Below the pieces are notes generated by a model. That model was not told the DNA's origin and did no database searches. It worked only from the letters and a program-made list of their open reading frames with translations. The position numbers were made by a program, and so were the translations under genes. A DNA stretch of 64,000 bases from Marinihelvus sp036351115 (GTDB lineage Bacteria > Pseudomonadota > Gammaproteobacteria > Xanthomonadales > SZUA-36): contig JAZBOL010000060.1 of assembly GCA_036351115.1 (NCBI GenBank), positions 1 through 64,000 on the forward strand, given 5' to 3'. This document shows, piece after piece, positions 8,650 to 17,386 of this stretch; the first letter of the stretch is position 1, and every line of letters starts with the position of its first letter.

Positions 8650-9302
8650 GAGGCTTTGCGCTCCGCCTGGAGTTTGAAATGCTCAGCGAAATGCTGCGGA
8701 AAGAGATGGGCCAGGTAGCCCATGGAGACCCGCAGTGCCTCCCGGCGACTCACGTTTCTGGGACTGACGAGCATGTCCAGCCAGAGACCCTCGGTAATGG
8801 CCGCAAGCGCCCGCGCCGCCAGGTCCGGATCGACGTCGTAGCGTCCCTGGGCGACCAGCTCGCGGCACAGCTCGCGCATGACCCGGTCGTAGTCCCGATC
8901 GCGGGCGGCGCACAGCTTGCGATAGGTGGGCCGCGCCTTGGACTCGCTCCAGAAAGCGAACCACACCGCCAGCTTGTCCCGGTCACACACGGAAGGGTGA
9001 AAATCGACCTCGACGAGGGCGGCGAGGCGCGAGGCCGGATCGGCCGGCGCCGCCTCGAGGGCGGCCTCCCAGAGACTGCGGTATTCGTCCACCACCCGCT
9101 CCAGGGTGGCCAGCAGCAACCCGTCCTTGCTGTCGAAATGCAGATTGATGATGCCCTGGCTCAGGCCGGCCTCCCGGGCCACCAGCGAGGTCGTGGTGTC
9201 CGACAGCCCGTTGGCGGCGATGCACCGGATCGTGGCCTCGATGAGCTGTGTGCGCCGCTCCGCCTTGCTGGCGGTGCGACCGGACGACTTGCTGGTACCC
9301 AT
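8646..9302 (-). CDS. TetR family transcriptional regulator, BetI-like
   Basis: 218 residues. The N-terminal helix-turn-helix covers ERRTQLIEATIRCIAANG to GLSQGIINLHFDSKDGLL. The C-terminal half (AVWFAFWSESKARPTYRKL; RALAAITEGLWLDML) follows the BetI choline-sensing regulator pattern closely. I chose the ATG at 9302; an ATG at 9317 is also possible. The gene heads the minus-strand operon and faces the aminotransferase operon across a perfect inverted repeat, so it probably represses both directions until it binds a cationic amine or its CoA derivative. The ligand cannot be inferred beyond the BetI resemblance. Confidence 0.85.
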   Translation of the reverse strand: MGTSKSSGRTASKAERRTQLIEATIRCIAANGLSDTTTSLVAREAGLSQGIINLHFDSKDGLLLATLERVVDEYRSLWEAALEAAPADPASRLAALVEVDFHPSVCDRDKLAVWFAFWSESKARPTYRKLCAARDRDYDRVMRELCRELVAQGRYDVDPDLAARALAAITEGLWLDMLVSPRNVSRREALRVSMGYLAHLFPQHFAEHFKLQAERKAS

Positions 9303-9342
9303 GGCACGAACCCCCATCGAAAGAACCGCCGACAGAATCTGA

Positions 9343-9362
9343 CTGAATGATCGTTCATTCAG
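9343..9362. promoter_or_regulatory. Inverted-repeat operator for the BetI-like regulator
   Basis: CTGAATGA-TCGT-TCATTCAG: two perfect 8-base arms around 4 bases, the size and symmetry expected for a TetR-family dimer site. It lies between the divergent regulator and aminotransferase genes. A possible -10, TATAGT (9371-9376), follows on the plus strand, so the operator would cover the -35 region of that promoter. Confidence 0.7.
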
Positions 9363-9421
9363 ATAGACAGTATAGTGGCACCTGTGGGAAACTCTCACAA
9401 CCATTTTTCATTGGTGCCCGC

Positions 9422-10792
9422 ATGACGACCGTAACTCCGCGCCGTCCCCTGAAGCGCTCCAACGCCCATTTCCGCAAGGCAATCGGCGCCCTGCCCCTCG
9501 GCGTGTCGTCGAACTTCCGCTACTGGGGTGAAGACCGCACCCTGTACGTCAAGGAGGGCCGCGGCGGCCGCATCACCGACATCGACGGCAATCGCTACGT
9601 GGACTACCGCATGGGCTATGGTCCGGGGATCCTCGGCTACGCCGACCCCCGGGTCGACGAGGCGGCGCGCGCGGGGATGGAGGTCGGCGGCGTCTTCGCC
9701 CTCTCCACGGAGCGGGAATACGAAGTGGCCCGCCGTATTTCCCGCATGGTGCCGGCCGCAGAGCTGGTACGTTTTTCCAACTCGGGCACGGAAGCGGTCA
9801 TGGCGGCCCTGCGCCTGGCCCGCGCCCACACGGGGAAAGACGCGCACATCATCGTGGAGGGCGGTTACCACGGTGTGTTCGACGCGGTGCTCTGGTACGC
9901 GGATATCGAGGACTGGAACCCGGCCCGCGGTGAACCACCCATCGAGGCGGACAGCGAAGGCATCCCCCGGCTCCTCAAACGCCTGGCCCACTTCACGCCG
10001 CTGAACGACGCCAATTACCTCGAGGACCTGCTGAAAAAACACCACCAGGACATCGGCGCCTTTCTCATCGAACCCATGATGGGCAACTGCTGCTCGATCA
10101 CGGCGGACGTCGAGTACGTGCACGCAGCCCGGGAACTCTGCGACCGCTACAACGTGGTCATGATCGTTGACGAGGTGAAGACCGGATTCCGGGTCGCGCG
10201 GGGCGGCGTGCAGGAGCTCATGGGGTTCCGGGCCGACCTGTGCACTTTTGCCAAGGCCCTGGCCAACGGCTACCCGATCTCCGTCGTCGCGGGACGCGAG
10301 GACATCATGCGCCAGGTGGGCGAGGGTGTGGTGCACGGCGGCACCTACACGTGTCACTCCGTATCCCTGGCGGCTGCGGAAAAGACCCTCGAGATCCTCG
10401 ACGAAACGGACGCCCTGGAGACGATTGCAAACTACGGCGAACGCCTGCAGGCGGGCATGAGCGCCATCCTGGACGCCCGCGACATTCCCCACAGCTTCGT
10501 GGGCCATCCATCCATGGGCGGCCTGTTCTTCCACGAAGATTCGCCGGCCACCTACCGGGACTGGCTGAACTCCGACTACACGTTTTATGACACCATGGCC
10601 CCAGAGCTGCACGAGCTCGGCGTGTTGTGCGAACCGGACTCCCGGGAGCCCTGGTTCATTTGCGAAGCGCACGCGGCGGACGACAGCCTGGAGCATACGC
10701 TCACGGCGTTCGAACAGGCCGTGGACCTGACCCTCGAACAGCAAGTCGAACAACAAATCGAACAACAGGACAAACAGCAGGAGACTTCATGA
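9422..10792 (+). CDS. Class III PLP-dependent aminotransferase (glutamate-1-semialdehyde aminomutase-like)
   Basis: 456 residues. NSGTEAVMAALRLARAHTGK is the phosphate-binding and glycine region, MIVDEVKTGFR has the Asp that binds the PLP ring nitrogen, and TFAKALANGYP has the Schiff-base Lys (K278). HSFVGHPSMGGLFF is typical of the GSA-aminomutase-like branch, which also holds many omega-amino acid transaminases. As first gene of the plus-strand operon it may move an amino group to or from the substrate carbon skeleton. The last ~20 residues are a Gln/Glu-rich repeat (LEQQVEQQIEQQDKQQ) not typical of the family. Its stop overlaps the next ATG (ATGA). Confidence 0.87.
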   Translation: MTTVTPRRPLKRSNAHFRKAIGALPLGVSSNFRYWGEDRTLYVKEGRGGRITDIDGNRYVDYRMGYGPGILGYADPRVDEAARAGMEVGGVFALSTEREYEVARRISRMVPAAELVRFSNSGTEAVMAALRLARAHTGKDAHIIVEGGYHGVFDAVLWYADIEDWNPARGEPPIEADSEGIPRLLKRLAHFTPLNDANYLEDLLKKHHQDIGAFLIEPMMGNCCSITADVEYVHAARELCDRYNVVMIVDEVKTGFRVARGGVQELMGFRADLCTFAKALANGYPISVVAGREDIMRQVGEGVVHGGTYTCHSVSLAAAEKTLEILDETDALETIANYGERLQAGMSAILDARDIPHSFVGHPSMGGLFFHEDSPATYRDWLNSDYTFYDTMAPELHELGVLCEPDSREPWFICEAHAADDSLEHTLTAFEQAVDLTLEQQVEQQIEQQDKQQETS

Positions 10793-12405
10793 AACGCTAT
10801 GACGCCATCGTCATCGGCGCGGGTCACAACGGCATCGCCAACGCCGCCTTCCTGGCCAAGGCGGGCCTCGACGTGCTGCTGGTGGAAAAGAACGAATGGC
10901 TCGGCGGTGCCGCCGTCAGCCGCAACCTGCACGGCGACTGGATTTACTCCAACTGCTCCTACGTGTGCAGCCTGCTGCGGCCGGAGGTCTACCGGGCCCT
11001 CGACCTGGGCAAATACGGCTTGCAGGTCGTGCCCTACGGCGGCTCCGTCACCATCAACCAGGAAGGCGACTACCTGGGCAGCTACGTGGACGAGGACGCC
11101 AGCCGCCGGGAACTCATGCGCCACAGCCACCGGGACGCCGACGCCTCCGTTCGCTACCACCGCGACATCATGCGCCAGTGCCGCTTCATCCGGCAATTCC
11201 TGCTGCGCACGGCCCCCGATCCGACGTCCTTCAAGCCCCGGGACCTGCTGGAACTGCTGCACATCGGAAAGAAGTTCTGGGGCCTGGGTGAAGAGACGAT
11301 CTACGACACGATCCGCTTCTACACCATGAGCATCGTGGACTATCTCGACGAATATTTCGAAAACCCGCTGATTCGCTCCGCCTACGCGAGCAGCGGCATC
11401 ATCGGCTCGGCCATGGGCGTCATGTCCCCGGGCACGGCCTACGTCCTGCTGCATCACGCCATGGGCGACGTGGACGGTACCGCCGGCGCCTGGGGCTTCG
11501 CCCGCGGCGGCATGGGCGCCATTTCCGATGCCATGCACGCCTGCTTCGAGGACCACGGCGGCACCACCATCGCCGGCAACGGCGCCCAGCAGATCCTGGT
11601 GCGGGACGGCAAGGTCCACGGCGTGGCCCTGGAGAACGGCGACGAGGTGTATTCGGACGTGGTTGTGTCCAACATGACCCTGCCGCGCACCTTCCTCGAA
11701 TGCATGGACCCGAAGGACCTGCAGCCCGAATTCCTCGAAAAGTGCCGGAATTTCAAGATCCGCGGCTCCTCGGGCAAGCTGAACATCGCCCTGGAGGGTC
11801 TCCCGGAGTTTCCGGCCCTGCGCGGCAACAAGGAACTGATCTGCGCGGACATGCACCTGATCGACTCGGTGGAGCGCCTCGAGCGCGCCTACGACGACTG
11901 GAAAGACGGCACCTGGTCCCGGGATCCCTACATCGACATGCTGATTCCCTCGCTCACGGACCCCACCATGGCGCCGCCGGGCAAGCACTTCATGTCGGTC
12001 TTCGTGCAATACGTGCCACCGAAGATCAAGGGCAGGGACTGGACCGACGAGGATCGCGACGGATTCCGCGACACGGTGCTGAACCAGATCGAGGACTATG
12101 CCCCGGGCTTCAAGGACCTCATCGCCCACGTCGAGGTGCGCACGCCCCGGGAGCTCGAAAACGAGGTCGGCCTGACCGAGGGCAACATCTTCCAGGGCGA
12201 GCTCACCATGGACCAGCTGCTCTTCAACCGGCCCATTCCCGGCTACGCCCAGTACCGCGGACCGGTGAAGGGCCTGTGGATGTGCGGCTCTTCGAACCAC
12301 CCCGGCGGCGGCGTCATGGCGGCCCCGGGGGCGAACGCCGCGCGGGAGATTCTCATGGACCTGAAGAAACCCAACACGGTGCCGGAGGGCTGGCTCGATG
12401 ACTAG
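10789..12405 (+). CDS. FAD-dependent oxidoreductase, phytoene desaturase-like (first of a pair)
   Basis: 538 residues. The FAD Rossmann motif IVIGAGHNGIANAAFLAKAG is at the very N-terminus, and the VLLVEKNEWLGGAA stretch follows. The C-terminal FAD-binding end is WMCGSSNHPGGGVMAAPGANAA, the signature of phytoene-desaturase-like oxidoreductases (PYROXD2-type). This class is poorly characterised outside carotenoid pathways; here, among amine genes, amine or C-N bond oxidation is a reasonable guess. I start at the ATG overlapping the aminotransferase stop; longer readings would lie inside that gene. The next flavoprotein gene overlaps its end by 8 bases. Confidence 0.87.
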   Translation: MKRYDAIVIGAGHNGIANAAFLAKAGLDVLLVEKNEWLGGAAVSRNLHGDWIYSNCSYVCSLLRPEVYRALDLGKYGLQVVPYGGSVTINQEGDYLGSYVDEDASRRELMRHSHRDADASVRYHRDIMRQCRFIRQFLLRTAPDPTSFKPRDLLELLHIGKKFWGLGEETIYDTIRFYTMSIVDYLDEYFENPLIRSAYASSGIIGSAMGVMSPGTAYVLLHHAMGDVDGTAGAWGFARGGMGAISDAMHACFEDHGGTTIAGNGAQQILVRDGKVHGVALENGDEVYSDVVVSNMTLPRTFLECMDPKDLQPEFLEKCRNFKIRGSSGKLNIALEGLPEFPALRGNKELICADMHLIDSVERLERAYDDWKDGTWSRDPYIDMLIPSLTDPTMAPPGKHFMSVFVQYVPPKIKGRDWTDEDRDGFRDTVLNQIEDYAPGFKDLIAHVEVRTPRELENEVGLTEGNIFQGELTMDQLLFNRPIPGYAQYRGPVKGLWMCGSSNHPGGGVMAAPGANAAREILMDLKKPNTVPEGWLDD

Positions 12406-13948
12406 TGCCTCGAAAGGACGTGCGATCGTCATTGGCGCGGGCCACAACGGCCTGACCTGCGCGGCCTACCTGGCGAAGGGCGGCATGCAAGTCACCGTGC
12501 TCGAAGCCTCGGGACAGGTTGGCGGCGCCGCGATCACCCGGGAATTCACCGACGGATTCCGGGTTTCCGCCGGCGCCCACCTGCTCTATGCCCTGAGCCC
12601 CGACGTACGGCGCGAGCTCGCCCTGGAACGCTACGGGCTGCGCCTGGCCGCGGAGGGGCTCTCCACCATCGGCCTGCACCCGGATGGTGAGGTCGTGGCC
12701 GTGCGGGGCGACCAGCTCGAGGGGCCCGGGGCCCTGGATTCGGACCGGGAGGCGATGCGCCGCTACGCGGAACAGATGAACCGCTTCGCGGCCATCGTCT
12801 GGGGACTCAAGGACCAGTTGCCGCCACGGCTCGGCACGAAGAACACCGGCGACCTGCTGTCCCTCGCGAAACTCGGACTACGCATTCGCCGACTGGGCAC
12901 CGATGACATGCGCGAGTTTCTCCGCATCGCGGGCATCAACGTCTACGACGTGCTCGAGGAGCGCTTTGACAGCGATCTGCTGAAGGGCACCCTGAGCCTC
13001 GACGGCACGCTGGGCTCCTTCCTCGGACCGCGCTCCAACAACAGCGTGTTTTGCGCACTGCACCGTTTTAACCAGGGTCAGGGCTATGCCATCCCCGAGG
13101 GCGGCATGGGCACGGTCAGCATCGCCCTCGACGGCGCAGCCCGCGCCGCCGGCGCCCAGATCCGCACCGGCGCCCGGGTCGCGAACATCCGCATGGATTT
13201 CGACCGGGTATGCGGGGTCACCCTGGAGGACGGCGAGGAGCTGGATGCGGGCCTCATCATCTCCAGCGCCGACCCGGTCACCACCTTCGAGCGGCTCCTC
13301 GGACCCCGGCACCTCGAGGCCGGTTTCGCCAACCGGGTGCACCACATCCGCAACCGGGGCTGCGTGGCCAAGCTCCACCTCGCCCTCGACGGAACACCGA
13401 TGTTCACCGGCCTCGACGGCGAGCAGCGCGGGCAACGCCTGGTCATCGCCCCGGACCTGGACACGGTCGAACGCGCCTTCAATCACGCCAAGTACGGCGA
13501 GTACTCGGCGAATCCGATCATGGAAATTTCCGTGCCCACGGTCTTCGACGACACGCTGGCGCCGTCCGGAAAACACGTGCTCTCCGCCAACGTGCAGTGG
13601 GCGCCCCATGACCTCGCCGCAGGCTGGAGCGAGGCCCGGGACGATTTCGAAGCCCTGTGCCTCGACACCCTGGAGGCCTACGCGCCCGGGCTGCGCGAAC
13701 AGGTCGTCGCCAGCGAGCTGCTGACGCCGGCGGACCTGGAAGCGGGGTTCGGCATGACCGGGGGCCACTGGCACCACGGCGAGTTCAGTCTCGACAGCTT
13801 TTTCATGCTGCGGCCGGTGCCCGGCGCGGCGCAATACCACACCCCGGTCAACGGACTGTTCCTCTGCGGCGCCGGCAGCCATCCCGGCGGCGGCGTCATG
13901 GGCTGCGCCGGCCGCAACGCGGCGAAAGCCGTGCTGGACCAGGCTTGA
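12398..13948 (+). CDS. FAD-dependent oxidoreductase, phytoene desaturase-like (second of a pair)
   Basis: 516 residues, with the same layout as the gene before it: IVIGAGHNGLTCAAYLAKGG, EASGQVGGAAITRE, and a C-terminal LCGAGSHPGGGVMGCAGRNAA. The pair looks like an old duplication; differences are spread along the length, so they may act on successive steps or as a heteromer. The overlap with the upstream gene implies coupled translation. The exact chemistry is not known for this branch; oxidation of an N-methyl or amine group handing a one-carbon unit to the folate enzyme downstream would fit. Confidence 0.87.
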   Translation: MTSASKGRAIVIGAGHNGLTCAAYLAKGGMQVTVLEASGQVGGAAITREFTDGFRVSAGAHLLYALSPDVRRELALERYGLRLAAEGLSTIGLHPDGEVVAVRGDQLEGPGALDSDREAMRRYAEQMNRFAAIVWGLKDQLPPRLGTKNTGDLLSLAKLGLRIRRLGTDDMREFLRIAGINVYDVLEERFDSDLLKGTLSLDGTLGSFLGPRSNNSVFCALHRFNQGQGYAIPEGGMGTVSIALDGAARAAGAQIRTGARVANIRMDFDRVCGVTLEDGEELDAGLIISSADPVTTFERLLGPRHLEAGFANRVHHIRNRGCVAKLHLALDGTPMFTGLDGEQRGQRLVIAPDLDTVERAFNHAKYGEYSANPIMEISVPTVFDDTLAPSGKHVLSANVQWAPHDLAAGWSEARDDFEALCLDTLEAYAPGLREQVVASELLTPADLEAGFGMTGGHWHHGEFSLDSFFMLRPVPGAAQYHTPVNGLFLCGAGSHPGGGVMGCAGRNAAKAVLDQA

Positions 13949-13962
13949 GGCAGGAAAGCGTC

Positions 13963-15168
13963 ATGAAAACCTTCAACATCGATTCCCGCGACCACTACAA
14001 GACCAAGGTCTTCCCCAGCCCCTTCCACGCGAAGCAGGCCGAACTGAACGAAAACCGGGAGTGGTCGCGCTGGTACGACTACCTGTCCGTCCCGGCCTAC
14101 ACCTGCTCCACCATGGAGTACTTCGCCGGCCGTAACAGCTGCGGCGTGTTCGACATCACGCCCATGACCAAGCACCGGATCACCGGTCCCGACGCCCTGC
14201 CCTTTCTCAATCGGCTGGTGACCCGGGATGTCGCAAAAATCAAACCCGGCCGCGTGGGCTACGCGGTCTGGTGCGACGACCAGGGGCAGGTCATCGACGA
14301 CGGCACGATCTTTCACCTCGCCGAGGGCGACTATCGGCTGTGCTCGCAGGAGCACCAGATCGACTGGCTCCTCATCAACGCCCGGGGGTTCGATGTCGAC
14401 ATCGTAAAGGACACGCACGACGTCGCCGGCCTCGCGGTGCAGGGGCCCACGTCCTTCGCCGTGCTCCGCAACCTGGAGCTCCCGGGGCTGGAAGACCTCA
14501 CGCCCTTCGGGCTCATGACCTTCGACTTCGAGGGCACGGAGCTGCTGGTCTCGCGCACCGGCTACACCGGCGACCTGGGCTACGAGCTCTGGATCGACCC
14601 GGAGCACGCGGAAGTGCTCTGGGATCGGCTCTTCGCCGCCGGTGAACTGCACGGCATCAGGCCGCTGGGCAGCGAAGCCCTCGAGATGCTGCGCATCGAG
14701 GCGGGCTACATTCTCGCCGGCGTGGACTTTGCTCCCGCCATGCACACGGTGCGCCACGGCAACACGCGCTCGCCCTTCGAGCTGGGCCTGGGGTGGCTGG
14801 TGGATTTCCGGAAACCCCTGTTCAACGGCCGGCGCGCCCTGCTGGAAGAGCAGAAGCATGGCAGCCGCTATGCCCTGGTGAAGCTCGACATCGAGGACAA
14901 CAAGCCGGCCAGCAGCGCCTACGTGTACGACACGCGGGAGCGCAAGATCGGCTGGGTGACCTCCGCGATGTGGTCGCCGTCGGCCAAGAAGAACATCGCC
15001 CTGGCGACGGTGGATGCCGACCATGCCAAACCGGGTACGCGCATGCTGGTGGAAATCTACTACCAGCGGGAACTCGCCTGGCACCGCAAGATGGCCAAGG
15101 CCGAGGTGGTCAAGGACCCCTTCTGGGATCCGCCCCGCCGCCGCGCCACGCCGCCGGGAGATTTCTGA
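13963..15168 (+). CDS. GcvT-like aminomethyltransferase / folate-dependent demethylase
   Basis: 401 residues. N-terminal CGVFDITPMTKHRITGPDA, then CDDQGQVIDDGTIF with the conserved acidic pair at D112-D113, and SRTGYTGDLGYELW are the hallmarks of the GcvT/DmdA/sarcosine-oxidase-alpha C-terminal fold. Such proteins pass a methyl or methylene group to tetrahydrofolate. No GcvH, GcvP or lipoyl genes are nearby, so this is not part of the glycine cleavage system; a role in removing N- or O-methyl groups is more likely. The start ATG is 15 bases after the flavoprotein stop, preceded by AGGAAAG. It is too divergent for me to call DmdA or LigM. Confidence 0.85.
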   Translation: MKTFNIDSRDHYKTKVFPSPFHAKQAELNENREWSRWYDYLSVPAYTCSTMEYFAGRNSCGVFDITPMTKHRITGPDALPFLNRLVTRDVAKIKPGRVGYAVWCDDQGQVIDDGTIFHLAEGDYRLCSQEHQIDWLLINARGFDVDIVKDTHDVAGLAVQGPTSFAVLRNLELPGLEDLTPFGLMTFDFEGTELLVSRTGYTGDLGYELWIDPEHAEVLWDRLFAAGELHGIRPLGSEALEMLRIEAGYILAGVDFAPAMHTVRHGNTRSPFELGLGWLVDFRKPLFNGRRALLEEQKHGSRYALVKLDIEDNKPASSAYVYDTRERKIGWVTSAMWSPSAKKNIALATVDADHAKPGTRMLVEIYYQRELAWHRKMAKAEVVKDPFWDPPRRRATPPGDF

Positions 15169-15262
15169 GGGCGCTCGTGATGCTGAAGCTACCCATGCGG
15201 CGCCAACTCCCGCACCGGCTGCGCCGGGCGCACACCCTCGACCGGGAGCCCCATCCCCTGTG

Positions 15263-17386
15263 ATGCACCGCCTCGACCCGCTGCTGCGACCGCGTTCCAT
15301 CGCCGTGATCGGCGCGAGCGAACGCGAGGATTCGGTGGGTCGGACGACGGTGCACAATCTGCTCGCCGGCGGTTACGAGGGCGACCTCTTTCCCGTCAAT
15401 CCCGGCCGCGACCGCGTCCTCGGCCTGCCCTGCCATGGCAGGCTCGAGGACCTTCCGACGACGGCGGAGCACGCGGTCTTCTGCGTCCACGACCGGCACA
15501 TCGAAGCGGCCCTGGAAGCCGCCATCGACCACGGCGTGCGGGCGGTGACGATCATGTCCCAGCTGATCCTCGAGGAGGACCCGGAACTGGGGGAGCGCAT
15601 CCGGCGCCGGTGCATGGAGGCCGACCTGCTCCTGTGCGGACCGAACGGCATGGGCTTTTACAACGCGCGGGACGGCGTGTGGGTCTGCGGCTTCGATACG
15701 CGGGAAAACCATGCCCGGGGCGGCAACGTGACGCTCATCAGCCAGTCCGGCGCCGGCATGTCCGGCATCGTGGACTGCGAGGAGCGCATCGACTTCAACC
15801 TCGCCGTGTCCTCCGGCGCCGAGTACACCGTCGACCTGGCGGACTACCTCGATTTCGCCATCGAGGCGCATGCCCCCGCGGCCATCGGCCTGTTCCTGGA
15901 AACCGCGCGCCGCCCCGGTGCCCTGGTCGCCGCCCTCGAAAAGGCGGCCGACCGGGAAATCCCGGTGGTGGCCATCAAGGTCGGGCGAACGCGCCGCTCG
16001 GCGCGCCTGGCCCGTTCCCACTCGGGCGCCGTGGCCGGAGAGGATGCGGCCTTCCAGGCGATTTTCGACCGCCACGGCGTCCAGCGCGTCGATGACATGC
16101 ACGAACTCGTCGCCAGCCTCATGCTCTTCGCGCAGCCCGTCCCCGTGCCCGCCGCCGGCGGCCTGGTGACGCTGCACGATTCCGGGGGCGAACGGCAGCT
16201 GCTCGTGGACCAGGCCGACGCCCTGGGCGTGGCCCTCCCGGACCTGACGCCAGAGACCGTCGATACCCTGGCAGGGATCCTGGACCCGGGTTTGCCCGCC
16301 GTGAACCCGCTCGACGCCTGGGGCGCAGGCGGGCCGGACGCCGACGACGCCATGGCGGACTGCCTGGCGGCCCTGGTCGCCGACCCCCACGCCGCCATCG
16401 GCGCGGTGGTGCACGACCGGGGCCCGCATTCGGCGCTCTACCCCACCTACCTGGACTACCTGCGCCACGCCCGCCGGGCGGCGAACAAACCCCTGGCCCT
16501 GGTCAGCAACCACGCCGGCAGCGGCGCCGATCCGCTCGCCGTCGCGGCGACCCGGGAGGGCTTCCCCGTCATCGACGGCCTGCGCCCGTTCCTCGTGGGG
16601 GTCCGCTGCCTGCTCGGCTGGCGCGATGCCCGGGGCCGATCGGCGTCCACGCCGCCCGACGCGCGCCTGGCGCCCGGGCTGAACCAGGCCCGGGGCTTAC
16701 TCGGGGAAGGCACGGCGCTGGAGGAAGCGGCCGCCCTGGCGTGGCTCAATGCGCTCGGACTGCCCGCGAACGAGCACCGCCTGGTGGCGGACGAAGCGAC
16801 AGCCGTCGAGGCCGCCGGAACCTGGGACGGCGCCGTCGTGCTCAAGACCGCCATGCCGGGGCTGGACCACAAGAGCGATCACCGCGGGGTTCATCTCGGT
16901 CTCGAGACCGACGGTGCGGTCCGGGCGGCGTACTGCGACCTCGCCGGGCGCCTGGGGCCGCGCGTGCTGGTCGCGCCCATGGCGCCACCCGGTGTCGAAC
17001 TCGCGCTCGGCATGGTCCGCGATGAGCAGTTCGGGCCCCTGGTGCTCCTGGGCTTTGGGGGTATCGCCATGGAGGCGCTGAAGGACACGGTCCTCGCCGT
17101 CCCGCCCTTCGATGCCGCCGAGGCGCACCGGCTACTGGACCGGCTGACGCTGCGTCCCCTGCTCGACGTGGCCCGGGGACGGCCCGCGCCGGCCATCGAC
17201 GCCTTCGCCGAGCTGGCCGCGCGCTTCTCGGTCATCGTTGATCAGCTCGGTGATCGGCTTACCGAAATCGACCTCAATCCGGTCATCGTTCACGGCGACG
17301 GCTGCACCATCGTCGACGCCCTCGTCGTTCCTGCCGCGCCGGCGCCAGCCGACGCGGCGCCGCGCTCCCGGAGGAAAGCCTCATGA
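15263..17386 (+). CDS. ADP-forming acyl-CoA synthetase (fused CoA-binding and ATP-grasp domains)
   Basis: 707 residues. The N-terminal CoA-binding domain opens with LLRPRSIAVIGASEREDSVG. A succinyl-CoA-ligase-like middle (ISQSGAGMSGI; RSHSGAVAGEDAAF) follows. From about residue 470 comes an ATP-grasp domain with AVVLKTAMPGLDHKSDHRGV, LGFGGIAMEAL and EIDLNPVIVH. This is the single-chain alpha-beta type of NDP-forming acyl-CoA synthetase/acetate-CoA ligase, which interconverts acid + CoA + ATP with acyl-CoA + ADP + Pi. In this operon it could activate a carboxylated amine for the acyl-CoA dehydrogenase or recover ATP from a product thioester. A GTG directly before the chosen ATG is an equal alternative. 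Confidence 0.85.
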   Translation: MHRLDPLLRPRSIAVIGASEREDSVGRTTVHNLLAGGYEGDLFPVNPGRDRVLGLPCHGRLEDLPTTAEHAVFCVHDRHIEAALEAAIDHGVRAVTIMSQLILEEDPELGERIRRRCMEADLLLCGPNGMGFYNARDGVWVCGFDTRENHARGGNVTLISQSGAGMSGIVDCEERIDFNLAVSSGAEYTVDLADYLDFAIEAHAPAAIGLFLETARRPGALVAALEKAADREIPVVAIKVGRTRRSARLARSHSGAVAGEDAAFQAIFDRHGVQRVDDMHELVASLMLFAQPVPVPAAGGLVTLHDSGGERQLLVDQADALGVALPDLTPETVDTLAGILDPGLPAVNPLDAWGAGGPDADDAMADCLAALVADPHAAIGAVVHDRGPHSALYPTYLDYLRHARRAANKPLALVSNHAGSGADPLAVAATREGFPVIDGLRPFLVGVRCLLGWRDARGRSASTPPDARLAPGLNQARGLLGEGTALEEAAALAWLNALGLPANEHRLVADEATAVEAAGTWDGAVVLKTAMPGLDHKSDHRGVHLGLETDGAVRAAYCDLAGRLGPRVLVAPMAPPGVELALGMVRDEQFGPLVLLGFGGIAMEALKDTVLAVPPFDAAEAHRLLDRLTLRPLLDVARGRPAPAIDAFAELAARFSVIVDQLGDRLTEIDLNPVIVHGDGCTIVDALVVPAAPAPADAAPRSRRKAS

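Noticed and set aside
13963..15168. Glycine cleavage T-protein
   Set aside because: No gcvH or gcvP, and the neighbourhood is amine catabolism.
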